Source: an uncultured Verrucomicrobia subdivision 3 bacterium (lineage in GTDB: Bacteria; Verrucomicrobiota; Verrucomicrobiia; Limisphaerales; DASXHY01). Taken from it: 64,000 nucleotides of DNA. This document shows positions 14,926 through 23,659 of this stretch, in pieces; position 1 is the stretch's first letter, and the number at the start of each line of letters is the position of its first letter. The DNA is taken from NCBI GenBank assembly GCA_937890005.1, contig CALBZA010000038.1, forward strand, positions 80,427-144,426. Direction: 5' to 3'. The position numbers and the translations under genes are program-made. Under the pieces are notes generated by a model, which worked only from the letters and a program-made list of their open reading frames with translations, was not told the DNA's origin and did no database searches.

Positions 14926-17155
14926 GGAACTGCCCGAGATCCTTCACCGATTCGAAATCCTCCAAGAGATACTCCGGTGGCGGCGAGCTTCGATGCGGAT
15001 GACGCAGCAGATTGGTTTCTCCAGCCAGCCATTTGGAAACCCATCCCTTCACCAACGGCGGTCCGCCAAGTTCGCGGACGAACAGTGCGTTCTCGCCTTT
15101 GCGTTCCTCACGGTAACCGGGCCAGAAATAAAACTGGTCCCTGGGATGGGGGGTCGGACGGGCATAGACCAGTTTCCTGCCACTGACATTGGTCTTCGCC
15201 TCTGGAATGTAGAAGTTGAAGAGGCCGGCGTGCTGATAGTGCCCGCAGATGATGAAGACCGGCTTTCCTTCAGCCAGGAGATTCTGCCGGAGTCCATCAA
15301 TGATCCGGGCGGATTCTCCATAAGCCCTGAGCCGGGTCAACGGATCCGGTTTGGGCGGCAAGGGCCGTCCAGCCACTTTCCGGACGATGTCGGTGTCATG
15401 CAAAAACACCACGAACACCGCGCCGAAAACAATTCCGAACATGAGAATCGGCTTTGTCCACCTGCGGAAATCCGGCCAGCGTTCACGCCAGTAGAGCACC
15501 ATCAGGCAAAACATGGGAATCACCGAAGGCGCGATCCAGTTCGGCAGGATTCGCGCGCGAAACGACCAGAGGAAATAACAGAGGAACAGCGGCGTCCCCA
15601 TCGAGAAGATGTAAACGGCGAGCGCGTTCTTCCCGAGCCGCCGCCAGAATGCAATCGCTGCCCAGATCATTCCAACAAAGAACACCGGATTCAACAGCGC
15701 CATCTCCACTCCGAGAAAATCAAAAACAAAGAACCGGTTCTTGTCCCCGATGCTGGCATTGTCCGCCACGTGTGCCAGCGTGATCCAATCGTGCTGCGCG
15801 TTCCAGATGATCACAGGAAGCGTGCAAAGCGCATTCACCAGAAGCGCGACGTACGGTCCGGGCCGCCGCAGATGCACCCGGGCAGGTCTCCAAATCGCAA
15901 AGAAAACCGCCCAGCACAGCAGCTGAAACAATCCGGTGTATTTGCTGAGGAAGCCCAGCCCCATCCAAAGCCCCACCCAGATCCAGTCCGTTGTCTTCGA
16001 ATCCGGCTGAACGGCGCGCCAGCCCGCAAGCATCGCCAGCGTCCAGAAAAAAACAGAAAGGGGATCGATCGTCATCAGCGTCGAACCGACACTCAGCAGC
16101 GGCGTCGTTGCGGAAATGAGGAGAAGAACAAAAGCCGCGCGACCGCTGACGAACTTCACAAAAAACCGGAGCAGCAACAGGCTCATCGTCGCGGCGAGCA
16201 CGGGCGAAAAGAACCTCACGCCGAACTCCGTGTCACCCCAGAGATGCGTTCCCGTCCACTGCGTCAGCGCGATCATCAAGGGCTTGCTGAAATACGACAG
16301 CGCAAGATGCTTCGACCAGACCCACTGATACGCTTCATCGCCGCTCAGTTCGATCTTTCCACTTCCGATGTACCAGAGCCGCCCGATGAGCAACGCAGCG
16401 ATCAGGAGATATCCGAGATGCAGCCAATGGCGGTCAACGGACCCTGATGTTGCGGATTGTGGATTGCGGATTGCCGGTTCGTCGGAAGCGTCGGGGTTGA
16501 CCAAGGACGGAACCTTTGCCCACCAAATCGGAAAAAGCCGTCGGCCGATGACATTCCACACGGCGTTGAAGAGCCATATTCCTGCAATGGCGTAGCCGGC
16601 GCCCACGATTGCCCCCACCAGCACATCGCTCGGATAATGCACGCCGTTGTAAAGCCGGGAAAACGAAACCAGCAGCGCCAGCGGCAGACAAATCCAGACG
16701 CTGCGACGGTAATAGACGAAGAAGATCATGGCCGTCGCAAACCAGTTCGCCGCGTGTGCCGACGGCATGCTGTTGTAGCCGGCCCGGCGCGCACCCGGTT
16801 TCGCCGCGTCCCGTTGAACCTTCCTGTCCTCCTGCGACTTCAGTTCGCGCGGCGTCTTGCTTGCCGGCTGTCGAATATCCGAATGCTCGACATAAGGTCG
16901 CGGCCGCTGCACCGCGTGCTTGATGGTGTTCACGATCAACCCGTCACCCGGTCCAACGATCAACGCGATCATCAACAGGCAGAGTCGCGCCCGCCGTCCG
17001 CCCTTCCAGAGCAGGGCGATTCCCAGGGCGATGATGAACGGGAAGAAGAATGGATTCCCGCTGGCAAACGGCATCAGCAAGTCAAAGAACGGATTGCTCA
17101 GCGTCTGGTTGAAGAAGCGGAGCAGACCGAGATCGAGTTCCTGAAGCCAATGCAC
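14861..17155 (-). CDS. PAP2 phosphatase fused to a GT39/ArnT-like glycosyltransferase
   Basis: 764 residues, multi-pass membrane protein. The N-terminal 210 residues carry the PAP2 motifs KHAVQRPRP (79-87), PSAH (131-134) and SRLYNGVHYPSD (165-176), as in undecaprenyl-pyrophosphate or lipid phosphatases. From about 245 on, an integral-membrane glycosyltransferase of the PMT/ArnT type begins, with the acidic SGDEAYQWVW loop (D273, E274) and about ten hydrophobic segments. The linker contains IRNPQS (229-234), encoded by the 19-base repeat also found in rfbB. A fusion suggests that the transfer of a sugar from a polyprenyl phosphate and the recycling of the lipid carrier take place in one protein; substrates are unknown. 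The start codon is GTG. Confidence 0.9.
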   Translation of the reverse strand: MHWLQELDLGLLRFFNQTLSNPFFDLLMPFASGNPFFFPFIIALGIALLWKGGRRARLCLLMIALIVGPGDGLIVNTIKHAVQRPRPYVEHSDIRQPASKTPRELKSQEDRKVQRDAAKPGARRAGYNSMPSAHAANWFATAMIFFVYYRRSVWICLPLALLVSFSRLYNGVHYPSDVLVGAIVGAGYAIAGIWLFNAVWNVIGRRLFPIWWAKVPSLVNPDASDEPAIRNPQSATSGSVDRHWLHLGYLLIAALLIGRLWYIGSGKIELSGDEAYQWVWSKHLALSYFSKPLMIALTQWTGTHLWGDTEFGVRFFSPVLAATMSLLLLRFFVKFVSGRAAFVLLLISATTPLLSVGSTLMTIDPLSVFFWTLAMLAGWRAVQPDSKTTDWIWVGLWMGLGFLSKYTGLFQLLCWAVFFAIWRPARVHLRRPGPYVALLVNALCTLPVIIWNAQHDWITLAHVADNASIGDKNRFFVFDFLGVEMALLNPVFFVGMIWAAIAFWRRLGKNALAVYIFSMGTPLFLCYFLWSFRARILPNWIAPSVIPMFCLMVLYWRERWPDFRRWTKPILMFGIVFGAVFVVFLHDTDIVRKVAGRPLPPKPDPLTRLRAYGESARIIDGLRQNLLAEGKPVFIICGHYQHAGLFNFYIPEAKTNVSGRKLVYARPTPHPRDQFYFWPGYREERKGENALFVRELGGPPLVKGWVSKWLAGETNLLRHPHRSSPPPEYLLEDFESVKDLGQFHAYYRGRIFHTYQVFECRNLQ
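16453..16471 (-). repeat. 19-base dispersed repeat, copy 2 (inside the PAP2-glycosyltransferase linker)
   Basis: The minus strand reads ATCCGCAATCCACAATCCG, identical to 2046-2064 and translated in the same phase as I-R-N-P-Q-S in the linker between two domains. Confidence 0.85.
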
Positions 17156-17362
17156 GCGCAGAGTTTACGGAAAAGGTTCGGTCGAGGAAGCGGAAAGCAG
17201 CGACATCAACTTGAAACAAAGCGGTTTCCGACCTCCCGGCCGGAAATGTTGAATTGCTCATTGTGAATGGCTCCGCGAAGTGTAAAGTATCCGCGATTTG
17301 TCCAAGCTTCTCAGGGCTGCCGGAGGGCGCCCTTTCAGGTTCGGGTGAATTTGGTTTTCAAT

Positions 17363-17761
17363 ATGCAATTCACAAAAAAACCGAACCAGCGCCAGGAACA
17401 GATGCGCCTTGAACGTGAACGCCTTGAGCGGACGCCCACTCTCGCCAGCGCGTTTCCCAGTCTCAAATCCCTGAGCGTTGTCGTCGGCCACTTCGAAAGC
17501 CAGCGCGGCACGCCTTCCGGCGAACTCCGCTACCGCGCAAACATTCAGCACGCAAAAGCAGTCCTCACGTTCAGCTGCCCGGCGTCCGGATGCCGCGGCG
17601 GCGGGTTCGATCTGACGGAGATTCTCCGCACGGCCGTGCGCGGCAAACGCAAGACGGTTCAGGGTGAAATCGCCTGCGGCGGCACGCGTTCCAACGCGCT
17701 GAAGCACGAAACCGCATGCCCGCATCTCCTCCGTTACAAACTCAATCTTTCCTATGTCTGA
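17363..17761 (+). CDS. Uncharacterised Cys-containing protein coupled to rpsU
   Basis: Not recognised. From the ATG at 17363 it has 132 residues. A charged helical N-terminus (RQEQMRLERERLERT) is followed by a C-terminal part with CPASGC, then single Cys in IACGG and TACPH, a spacing compatible with a zinc-binding fold. A longer in-frame ATG at 17267 would add 32 residues of unlikely composition. Its last 8 bases overlap rpsU (ATGTCTGA), so translation of ribosomal protein S21 is probably coupled to it. A ribosome-associated role is only a guess from position. Confidence 0.6.
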   Translation: MQFTKKPNQRQEQMRLERERLERTPTLASAFPSLKSLSVVVGHFESQRGTPSGELRYRANIQHAKAVLTFSCPASGCRGGGFDLTEILRTAVRGKRKTVQGEIACGGTRSNALKHETACPHLLRYKLNLSYV

Positions 17762-17951
17762 AGTAAAGCTGAAGAAAGGCGAACCGGTGGACAAAGCGCT
17801 CCGCCGCCTCCGCAAAAAAATGGATCGCGAACAAACGATGCTGACAGTCCGTCGGCGACGAACATTCGAAAAGCCAAGTGCGGCCAAACGCCGCAAGTCA
17901 AAGGTCGCGCGTTTCGCAGCAATGCTGCGCGCCAGACATTCCGACGATTAA
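17754..17951 (+). CDS. rpsU: 30S ribosomal protein S21
   Basis: 65 residues, basic. Family features: MSEVKLKKGEPVDKALRRLRKKM, then EQTMLTVRRRRTFEKPSAAKRRK. S21 binds the 30S subunit near the anti-Shine-Dalgarno end of 16S rRNA and is usually 55-70 residues. It overlaps the upstream reading frame by 8 bases and converges on infC. Confidence 0.93.
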   Translation: MSEVKLKKGEPVDKALRRLRKKMDREQTMLTVRRRRTFEKPSAAKRRKSKVARFAAMLRARHSDD

Positions 17952-17987
17952 GCGCCTCGCGCTACGCGTCGCGACCAGCTTCGATTT

Positions 17988-18623
17988 CTATTCCTCAGAA
18001 CCAGGTTCTTCGGAATCCGGTGCGTCAGCCTCCGCCGGTTCGGGTGCGCGCTGATATTTCTCCGGAAGCTTTGCGCGTTTGTTCCGCGGCAATGGGCTGA
18101 GAAGAACGGACAGATCGCGCGATCCCATCATCTTCGGCGGCGCATCCGCAAGCGCATACGGCGCGAGATCTTTCACGAAACGATTGATCAAGTCGAAGCC
18201 GATCTCCTTGTGCGCGTTCTGGCGTCCGCGAAAACGCATCTTGATCCGCACCTTCATGTCGTCGCAAAGAAATCCAATCGCGTGATTCAGCTTCACGCCG
18301 AGGTCATGCGGATCGATCGCCGGTGAAATCTGAAGTTCCTTGAGCCGGCCACCGGACTGTTTCGATTCCTTGCTGCGCTTGGCTTCCTCATAGAGAAACT
18401 TTCCGTAATCGACAATCCGGCAGACCGGTGGATTGGCTGTCGGCGCGATTTCGACCAGGTCGAGGCTTTTCGCGCGCGCCAGTTGCAGGGCGTCGTTGAG
18501 CGACATGACGCCGAGCTGCTCCCGCGATTCACTGATGACCCGCACTTCGCGGGCGCGGATTTTTCCATTGCGACGGTGAAGCGGTTCGCGCGAACGGTTG
18601 GAGCGAAAAGGAGGATAACTCAA
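17988..18623 (-). CDS. infC: Translation initiation factor IF-3
   Basis: 211 residues. N-domain with NGKIRAREVRVI and LGVMSLNDALQLARAKSLDLVEIAPTANPPVCRIVDYGKF; a Lys-rich linker; C-domain with KELQISPAIDPHDL, DDMKVRIKMRFRGRQNAHKEIGFDLI. The last 25 residues are an acidic tail (EPAEADAPDSEEPGSEE) beyond the usual end. No in-frame ATG lies near the N-terminus; the best start is TTG at 18623. Non-AUG starts in infC are known to serve autoregulation in other bacteria. The usual downstream partners rpmI and rplT are absent here; the next gene, rpsU, is on the other strand. Confidence 0.93.
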   Translation of the reverse strand: MSYPPFRSNRSREPLHRRNGKIRAREVRVISESREQLGVMSLNDALQLARAKSLDLVEIAPTANPPVCRIVDYGKFLYEEAKRSKESKQSGGRLKELQISPAIDPHDLGVKLNHAIGFLCDDMKVRIKMRFRGRQNAHKEIGFDLINRFVKDLAPYALADAPPKMMGSRDLSVLLSPLPRNKRAKLPEKYQRAPEPAEADAPDSEEPGSEE

Positions 18624-18641
18624 GAATGTCCGATCTGTTGG

Positions 18642-18670
18642 TTTAAAAGTGGAGTGGTGGTGAACTGCAA
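18642..18670 (-). promoter_or_regulatory. Candidate infC promoter
   Basis: On the minus strand TTGCAG (18665-18670) and TTTAAA (18642-18647) are 17 bases apart, and the -10 element lies about 19 bases before the TTG start of infC. It sits immediately after the terminator of the RRM gene. Predicted by eye only. Confidence 0.35.
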
Positions 18671-18671
18671 A

Positions 18672-18709
18672 GAAAAGAAAGGGCCCGGATGTTTGAATGC
18701 ATCCGGGCC
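18672..18709 (-). terminator. Rho-independent terminator of the RRM gene
   Basis: GGCCCGGATG (18682-18691) pairs perfectly with CATCCGGGCC (18700-18709), a 10-bp stem with an 8-base loop. On the minus strand it is followed by CTTTCTTTTCTTT. Confidence 0.85.
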
Positions 18710-18721
18710 ATGAAAAGGATT

Positions 18722-19030
18722 TTAGTAACGGGAACGTGAACCGCCGAAGGAACGGCGTTCTCCCCCGCCCTGCGGACGGGCTTCGCGCGGACGGGCTTCA
18801 TTGACGGTCAGTGCGCGTCCATCGAGCGTCGCGCCGTTGAGGCTCGCGATGGCGTTCTGCGCTTCCTCGGAAGTGCTCATGGTGACGAACGCGAATCCAC
18901 GCGGACGGCCGGTGGCGCGGTCCATCATCAGATTGGCTTCAGTCACGGTGCCGTGTGCGGCAAAGGCGTCCTGGAGTTCGTTTTCAGTGATGTTGAAGGA
19001 AAGATTCCCGACAAACAGTTTGTTGCTCAT
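18722..19030 (-). CDS. Small RRM RNA-binding protein
   Basis: 102 residues: one RNA-recognition motif with RNP2 KLFVGNL (4-10) and RNP1 RGFAFVTM (44-51), then a short Arg/Gly/Ser tail (ERRSFGGSRSRY). Such proteins are typical of cyanobacteria and PVC bacteria, where they are often cold-induced RNA chaperones. The gene has its own terminator and probably its own promoter about 160 bases upstream, leaving a long leader. Clear ATG start; monocistronic. Confidence 0.93.
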   Translation of the reverse strand: MSNKLFVGNLSFNITENELQDAFAAHGTVTEANLMMDRATGRPRGFAFVTMSTSEEAQNAIASLNGATLDGRALTVNEARPREARPQGGGERRSFGGSRSRY

Positions 19031-19132
19031 GTGATGTATTGCTGTCCCAATTGCTTCTTTCCAGATCGTTTCCGGTCGCCGGATTTCAAATCATCACTGA
19101 ACTGTGTTCACCTGAGGATTCCCCATATCTCG

Positions 19133-19147
19133 GAAGCTTAAAGCTTC
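19133..19147 (-). promoter_or_regulatory. Hairpin in the 5' leader of the RRM gene
   Basis: GAAGCTT and AAGCTTC flank a single central base, a 7-bp inverted repeat about 105 bases before the ATG. It could fold as part of an autoregulatory leader or bind a dimeric protein. Confidence 0.35.
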
Positions 19148-19189
19148 GAACAGACGCCGCCACTATCGGCTGTTCCACGCGAATAGCAA

Positions 19190-19195
19190 ATTATA
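19190..19195 (-). promoter_or_regulatory. Candidate -10 element of the RRM gene
   Basis: The minus strand carries a perfect TATAAT in an A/T-rich stretch, about 160 bases before the ATG. No good -35 hexamer lies 17 bases upstream. If used, the transcript has a leader of about 150 bases. Confidence 0.4.
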
Positions 19196-19256
19196 TCGCA
19201 TTTTATCTTCGGATCGTTCCATTCGCGAAATCCCGCAATTCGCCGGATTCAACCGG

Positions 19257-19703
19257 TCAGTGATGACAATCGCAGGCATATTCCGCCCGCTTGCATTCAC
19301 CGCATTTGTGCGTCTCCAGCTTGAAGCGGAAATTCTGGGACCGCGCATCAACCGTCTGTTTGAACTGCACGACCAGACTGTATCCTTCGCCATCCGGCAA
19401 CGCACCCTGGCTCACCAGCACATCACCCTTCTTTTCGAATTCGATGGTCTTCTTTCCGCCTTTGGCATCAGCGATCAATGTCACGGATTGCGTCGTCGCG
19501 GCGACCTGTTTCAACCCGGCATCATAAAACGCAATGGTCACCGTCCGATCCATTTCCACGAAAAACTCGGCTTTCGGCTCGGTCTTCTCAAGCAGGCGTC
19601 CGCCTTTCGGTCCGGCGATGGAATTCTTTTCGGCTGCATGCACCATTGTCATTCCAACACAAAGCACTGCGGCGATTGTGAGGATGTTCAAGATCGTCTT
19701 CAT
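19257..19703 (-). CDS. Exported small protein at the end of the metal-efflux operon
   Basis: 148 residues from the ATG at 19703, with a signal peptide (MKTILNILTIAAVLCVGMTMVHA). The mature part is beta-rich (GPKGGRLLEKTEPKAEFFVEMDRTVTIAFYD) and ends in HKCGECKRAEYACDCHH, a Cys/His cluster suited to metal binding. The ATG overlaps the czcA stop by 4 bases (ATGA), so it is part of that operon. The longer in-frame extension inside czcA is a shadow. Likely a periplasmic metal-binding accessory; family not identified. Confidence 0.8.
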   Translation of the reverse strand: MKTILNILTIAAVLCVGMTMVHAAEKNSIAGPKGGRLLEKTEPKAEFFVEMDRTVTIAFYDAGLKQVAATTQSVTLIADAKGGKKTIEFEKKGDVLVSQGALPDGEGYSLVVQFKQTVDARSQNFRFKLETHKCGECKRAEYACDCHH

Positions 19704-22700
19704 GGACTGCGTCTTTCGCTGTTCGTTTTTTGTGCTCTTCCTTCGATCCACTCGTACAGCACCGGCAGCAGGACGAGTGTGAGAAAAGTGGATGTGATGA
19801 TGCCGCCGATGACGACAGTCGCGAGTGGACGCTGCACTTCCGCGCCCGCACTCCGCGAAAGAGCCATCGGCACAAAGCCAAAGCTCGCCACGAGTGCCGT
19901 CATCAACTTGGGACGCAGCCGCGTCAACGTGCCTTCCACCACGGCGTCGCGCAGATTCATCCCTCCCGCGCGCAGCTGGTTGATGAAGCTGATCAGCATG
20001 ATGCCGTTGAGCACTGCAATTCCTGACAACGCGATAAAACCGACACCTGCACTGATGGTGAATGGCATGTCGCGCAACCAGAGCGCCAGAATGCCGCCTG
20101 TCACTGCAAGTGGAACACAAAGGAAGATCAACACCACCTGCCGGAGATTTCCAAAGCTCATGAAAATCAGAGCGAAGATCAGCGCCAGCGCGAGCGGCAC
20201 GACAATCGCCAGCCGTTGCCGCGCCTCCACCAAATTTCGAAACTGGCCGCCGAACTCGAAATAGTAGCCATCCGGGAACTTCACCTTTTCGCGAATGGCG
20301 CGCGTCGCCTCCTCCACAAAACCCGCGGTGTCCCGCCCGCGCACATTCACGAGAATTCCGGCGCGGCGCTGAGTGTTCTCACGCGCAATCATTCCGACAT
20401 GCTCAACCGTTTTGATCGTCGCAATCTGGCCGAGTGTGAGCAGCCCGCCGTCGTCCGTCCGCACCGGCAGCCGTCGCATCGTTTCCAAATCCATCCGCTG
20501 CGGCTCGGCCAGGCGAACGACGATCGGAAACCTGCGGTTGCCTTCAATGAGCGTTCCCACCTGTTCACCGCCCAACGCGGTCTCAACAACACGGTTCACA
20601 TCCTCGGCGTGAAGATTGTACCGCTGAAGCGCCGCGCGATCGGGCTTGATCTCCAGCATCGGCACACGGCCGATCGCATCGAACTCGCTCTCGGCTCCGC
20701 CTCGAATGTCCTGCAACACCGATCGCACTTCGCCGGAAAGGCGTTCCAGTTCTTCAAAGCTGTCGCCGTAAATTTTGCAGATCAGGTCCGCCCGCGCGCC
20801 GGCCATGATTTCGTTGAAGCGCATCTGGATCGGCTGCGAAATCAGATATGCCTGCCCGGGCACTTTCTCGATCAACGAGCGACGCATCTGTTCCGCCAGT
20901 TCCTCCTTCGTCGGGCGTCGGCCATCGATCGTGCGCCACTTTTCGGGCGGGTGCATAATCAAATAGGTGTCGGCGACATTCGCGCCCATTGGATCGAGCG
21001 CAATCTCGGCTGTCCCGATTCGCGAGAAGATTTCCCGGATTTCCGGAAACTCCGACCGCAGCACGCGTTCCGATTGCTTCTGCAGTTCAAGTGACGCCTC
21101 CAATCCGGCGCTGCTGCTGCGGATGAGCTGAAGTGTCAGGTCGCCTTCATCCAATTGCGGAATGAATTCCGCCCCGAGCCGCGTGAACAACCAGAGCGAT
21201 CCGCCGAACGCCGCCATCATCGGCAAAATCACCAGCCAGCGGCGTCGCAGTCCAAAGTTCAACAGCGGCCGGTAAAGCGCCTTCACTCCGCGCACAAACC
21301 AGTTGTCGCCTTCACCAATGCGTCCTCCCAAGAAGAACGAACACAGCACCGGCATCAACGTGAGCGCCAGCACCAGCGCGCCGCCCAGGGCCAGCATCAC
21401 CACCACCGCCATCGGCGTGAACATTTTTCCTTCGATCCCCTGCAACGTCAGCACGGGCACATACACAACGGTGATCACGAGCACACCGAAGAACATCGGA
21501 CGCGCCACTTCCTTCGCCGACGCCAGCACTTCGCCCGCGCGTTCCATTGCGGTCAACGAGCGTCCCAGACGGCGTTGTTTCTCGCCCACATGGCGAACGA
21601 TGTTTTCCACCATCACCACCGCACCATCGATGATAAGTCCAAAATCAATGGCGCCGAGGCTCATCAAATTTCCCGACACGCCAAGCCGAGTCATGCCCGT
21701 GATGGCAAAGAGCATGGAAAGCGGAATCGCGAGCGCCACAATAAACGCCGCGCGCCAGTTGCCGAGGAATAGAAAAAGAATCGCAACAACCAGCAACGCG
21801 CCTTCCGCGAGATTTTTTTCAACCGTGGCGATGGTGCGATTGACGAGTTGGGCGCGATCGTAAAGGGGCCGGACTTCAACACCGGACGGAAGCTTGGTCT
21901 GGATCTCTTCCAGCTTTTCGCGCACGGCACGCGCCACGAGCCGTGAATTTTCGCCGGCAAGCATGATGGCTGCGCCGATCAAAGCCTCTTCGCCCTGGTC
22001 CGTGCTTGCTCCTGTGCGGAATGAATGACCGATCGCAACATTGGCCACGTCGCGCACCAGCAATGGCTTTACACCGGCACCGAACTTCAACGGAATTTCG
22101 ACGATCTCGTCCATCGACGCCACGCGGCTGTCCGCGCGGATCACGATCTGTTCGCCGCCGATCTCCACCATCCCGCCGCCGGAGTTGCGCGTGTTTTCAT
22201 CGATGCGTTCTGCAAGGTCGGCGAACGACATGCCCGCACTCATCAGCCGGGCCGGATCGGGTTGAACGACGATCTGTTTTTCATAACCGCCACTCGTGTT
22301 TACCTCGGCCACACCGGGAGTGGTGCGCAGCATCGGTTTGATCTGGTAATCCTGAATCAGCTTGAGCGCCATCAGCTGCTCCCGCCGCGTCGCGGGAACG
22401 TTGGTCGCCCCCTCGGTGAACTCCACCGCGTAATAAAAAATCTCACCAAGCCCGGTCGCGATCGGCGCCAGTTGAGGCGACAGTCCGGGCGGCAATCTGT
22501 CCAGCCCGGCCTGCAAACGTTCGCTCACAAGCTGGCGGGTGCGATAAATATCCACGCCGTCACGGAATGTCATCGTGATCTGCGACAGGCCGAATTTGGA
22601 AAGCGATCGCAGCTCCAGCATTCCCGGAAGTCCGGCCATCTCGCTTTCGATCGGAAACGTGACCAGCTTTTCAATCTCCTCCGGCGCCAGTGCGGAAACC

Positions 22701-22855
22701 GCTGTGTTGATCTGCACCTGCGGATTGGTGATGTCCGGAACCGCATCGATCGGCAGCCGCAGCGCCGACCAGATGCCCGCCACAATCAGAACCGCCGTCG
22801 CGAGCAACACCGCGCTGCGATGACGCATTGAAAATTCAAGGAGGCGGTGGAGCAT
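19700..22855 (-). CDS. czcA: CzcA-type heavy-metal RND efflux pump
   Basis: 1051 residues, the inner-membrane proton/metal antiporter of a tripartite efflux system. The TM4 motif DFGLIIDGAVVMVEN (about residue 400) is the signature of the Co/Zn/Cd type (HME-1/2) rather than the Cu/Ag type. Other family segments: PDITNPQVQINT, GLPGMLELRSLSKFGLSQITMTF, GAEFIPQLDEGDL, and LLPVLYEWIEG near the C-terminus. It sits between the adaptor gene and the small Cys-His protein gene in one minus-strand operon. Confidence 0.95.
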   Translation of the reverse strand: MLHRLLEFSMRHRSAVLLATAVLIVAGIWSALRLPIDAVPDITNPQVQINTAVSALAPEEIEKLVTFPIESEMAGLPGMLELRSLSKFGLSQITMTFRDGVDIYRTRQLVSERLQAGLDRLPPGLSPQLAPIATGLGEIFYYAVEFTEGATNVPATRREQLMALKLIQDYQIKPMLRTTPGVAEVNTSGGYEKQIVVQPDPARLMSAGMSFADLAERIDENTRNSGGGMVEIGGEQIVIRADSRVASMDEIVEIPLKFGAGVKPLLVRDVANVAIGHSFRTGASTDQGEEALIGAAIMLAGENSRLVARAVREKLEEIQTKLPSGVEVRPLYDRAQLVNRTIATVEKNLAEGALLVVAILFLFLGNWRAAFIVALAIPLSMLFAITGMTRLGVSGNLMSLGAIDFGLIIDGAVVMVENIVRHVGEKQRRLGRSLTAMERAGEVLASAKEVARPMFFGVLVITVVYVPVLTLQGIEGKMFTPMAVVVMLALGGALVLALTLMPVLCSFFLGGRIGEGDNWFVRGVKALYRPLLNFGLRRRWLVILPMMAAFGGSLWLFTRLGAEFIPQLDEGDLTLQLIRSSSAGLEASLELQKQSERVLRSEFPEIREIFSRIGTAEIALDPMGANVADTYLIMHPPEKWRTIDGRRPTKEELAEQMRRSLIEKVPGQAYLISQPIQMRFNEIMAGARADLICKIYGDSFEELERLSGEVRSVLQDIRGGAESEFDAIGRVPMLEIKPDRAALQRYNLHAEDVNRVVETALGGEQVGTLIEGNRRFPIVVRLAEPQRMDLETMRRLPVRTDDGGLLTLGQIATIKTVEHVGMIARENTQRRAGILVNVRGRDTAGFVEEATRAIREKVKFPDGYYFEFGGQFRNLVEARQRLAIVVPLALALIFALIFMSFGNLRQVVLIFLCVPLAVTGGILALWLRDMPFTISAGVGFIALSGIAVLNGIMLISFINQLRAGGMNLRDAVVEGTLTRLRPKLMTALVASFGFVPMALSRSAGAEVQRPLATVVIGGIITSTFLTLVLLPVLYEWIEGRAQKTNSERRSP

Positions 22856-22858
22856 ACG

Positions 22859-23659
22859 TCAATGGCCGTGCGCGCACGATTTGCCACCTCGCAAGGATTG
22901 AAGTTCCGCAAGCCAGAGCGTCATTACAGGCCGCGTCACGATCTGGTCGCCGGCGTAAAGTCCGTCCACGACTTCAGCCAGTTCGTCGTTCACAACACCG
23001 AGCTTCACTTCGGTGCGAACGAAATGCGCGCCGCTGACGGTGTAAACGAAATCGCCCTCAGTCGTTCGCAACAATGCCGCGCGAGGCACTCCAATCACCT
23101 TGCTTTCACTTTGCAACGGAATCGTCACGGAAACGAAATCATCCAGCGTAACCGCAAGTTGCGGATCGCGAACCGCCACAATCACTTCAACCTGGCCGCT
23201 GGCTTTCTCAATGCCGCGCTTCAACGAAACGATCCGGCCCTCCAACGGAGCATCATTCCCGCTCTTTTGCACCGAAACGGACTGGCCTTCAGTCAACCGC
23301 GCCGCATCATCCGGACTCACGCTTCCGCTTGCCAGCGCGTCTGGAAGGCGAACGGGTTGCAACGCTGCAAGCTGCGATTCATTCGATGCGCGATAAATTC
23401 TCGCCGAAAACTGAAAGACCGAATCCACATTGCGCTCTTCAACATCGGCAATTTGAAGTCCGATAAACTTCGCCGTTGCAGCTGGAACGAACAATCCCCT
23501 GCCCTCCGTGAACGTGACTCCCTCTTCGTGATTGTGCGCCGCTTCGCCCGATTCATGGTCGTGTCCGTGTGCACCTGACTCGCCGTGTCGGCATCCGGAC
23601 GATATCAACGCACCGGCCACGATCAACAGCGCTGGAACGATTTCAGAAAGCGTTTTCAT
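22859..23659 (-). CDS. Short periplasmic adaptor lipoprotein of the efflux system (CzcB-like)
   Basis: 266 residues, shorter than typical CzcB adaptors (about 350-500). The N-terminus is a lipoprotein signal ending LISSGC, followed by a His-rich stretch, HGESGAHGHDHESGEAAHNHEE in short blocks. A beta-barrel-like part follows (LTEGQSVSVQK, GRIVSLKRGIEKASGQVEVIVAV, VTIPLQSESKVIGVPRAALL) and then the membrane-proximal domain; the C-terminus is CAHGH. The long helical hairpin is not evident. The stop lies just before czcA and the start overlaps the outer-membrane gene by 4 bases. Confidence 0.87.
   Translation of the reverse strand: MKTLSEIVPALLIVAGALISSGCRHGESGAHGHDHESGEAAHNHEEGVTFTEGRGLFVPAATAKFIGLQIADVEERNVDSVFQFSARIYRASNESQLAALQPVRLPDALASGSVSPDDAARLTEGQSVSVQKSGNDAPLEGRIVSLKRGIEKASGQVEVIVAVRDPQLAVTLDDFVSVTIPLQSESKVIGVPRAALLRTTEGDFVYTVSGAHFVRTEVKLGVVNDELAEVVDGLYAGDQIVTRPVMTLWLAELQSLRGGKSCAHGH

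Noticed and set aside
14897..16447. 516-codon open frame on the plus strand opposite the PAP2-glycosyltransferase gene
   Set aside because: It is antisense to a well-supported gene, its composition is rich in Arg, Pro and Gln, and it has no family motif; such frames are common opposite GC-rich genes.
19704..20120. Upstream in-frame extension of the small Cys-His protein into czcA
   Set aside because: The extension lies inside czcA codons and has no signal peptide; the ATG at 19703 gives a proper signal sequence and an ATGA overlap.
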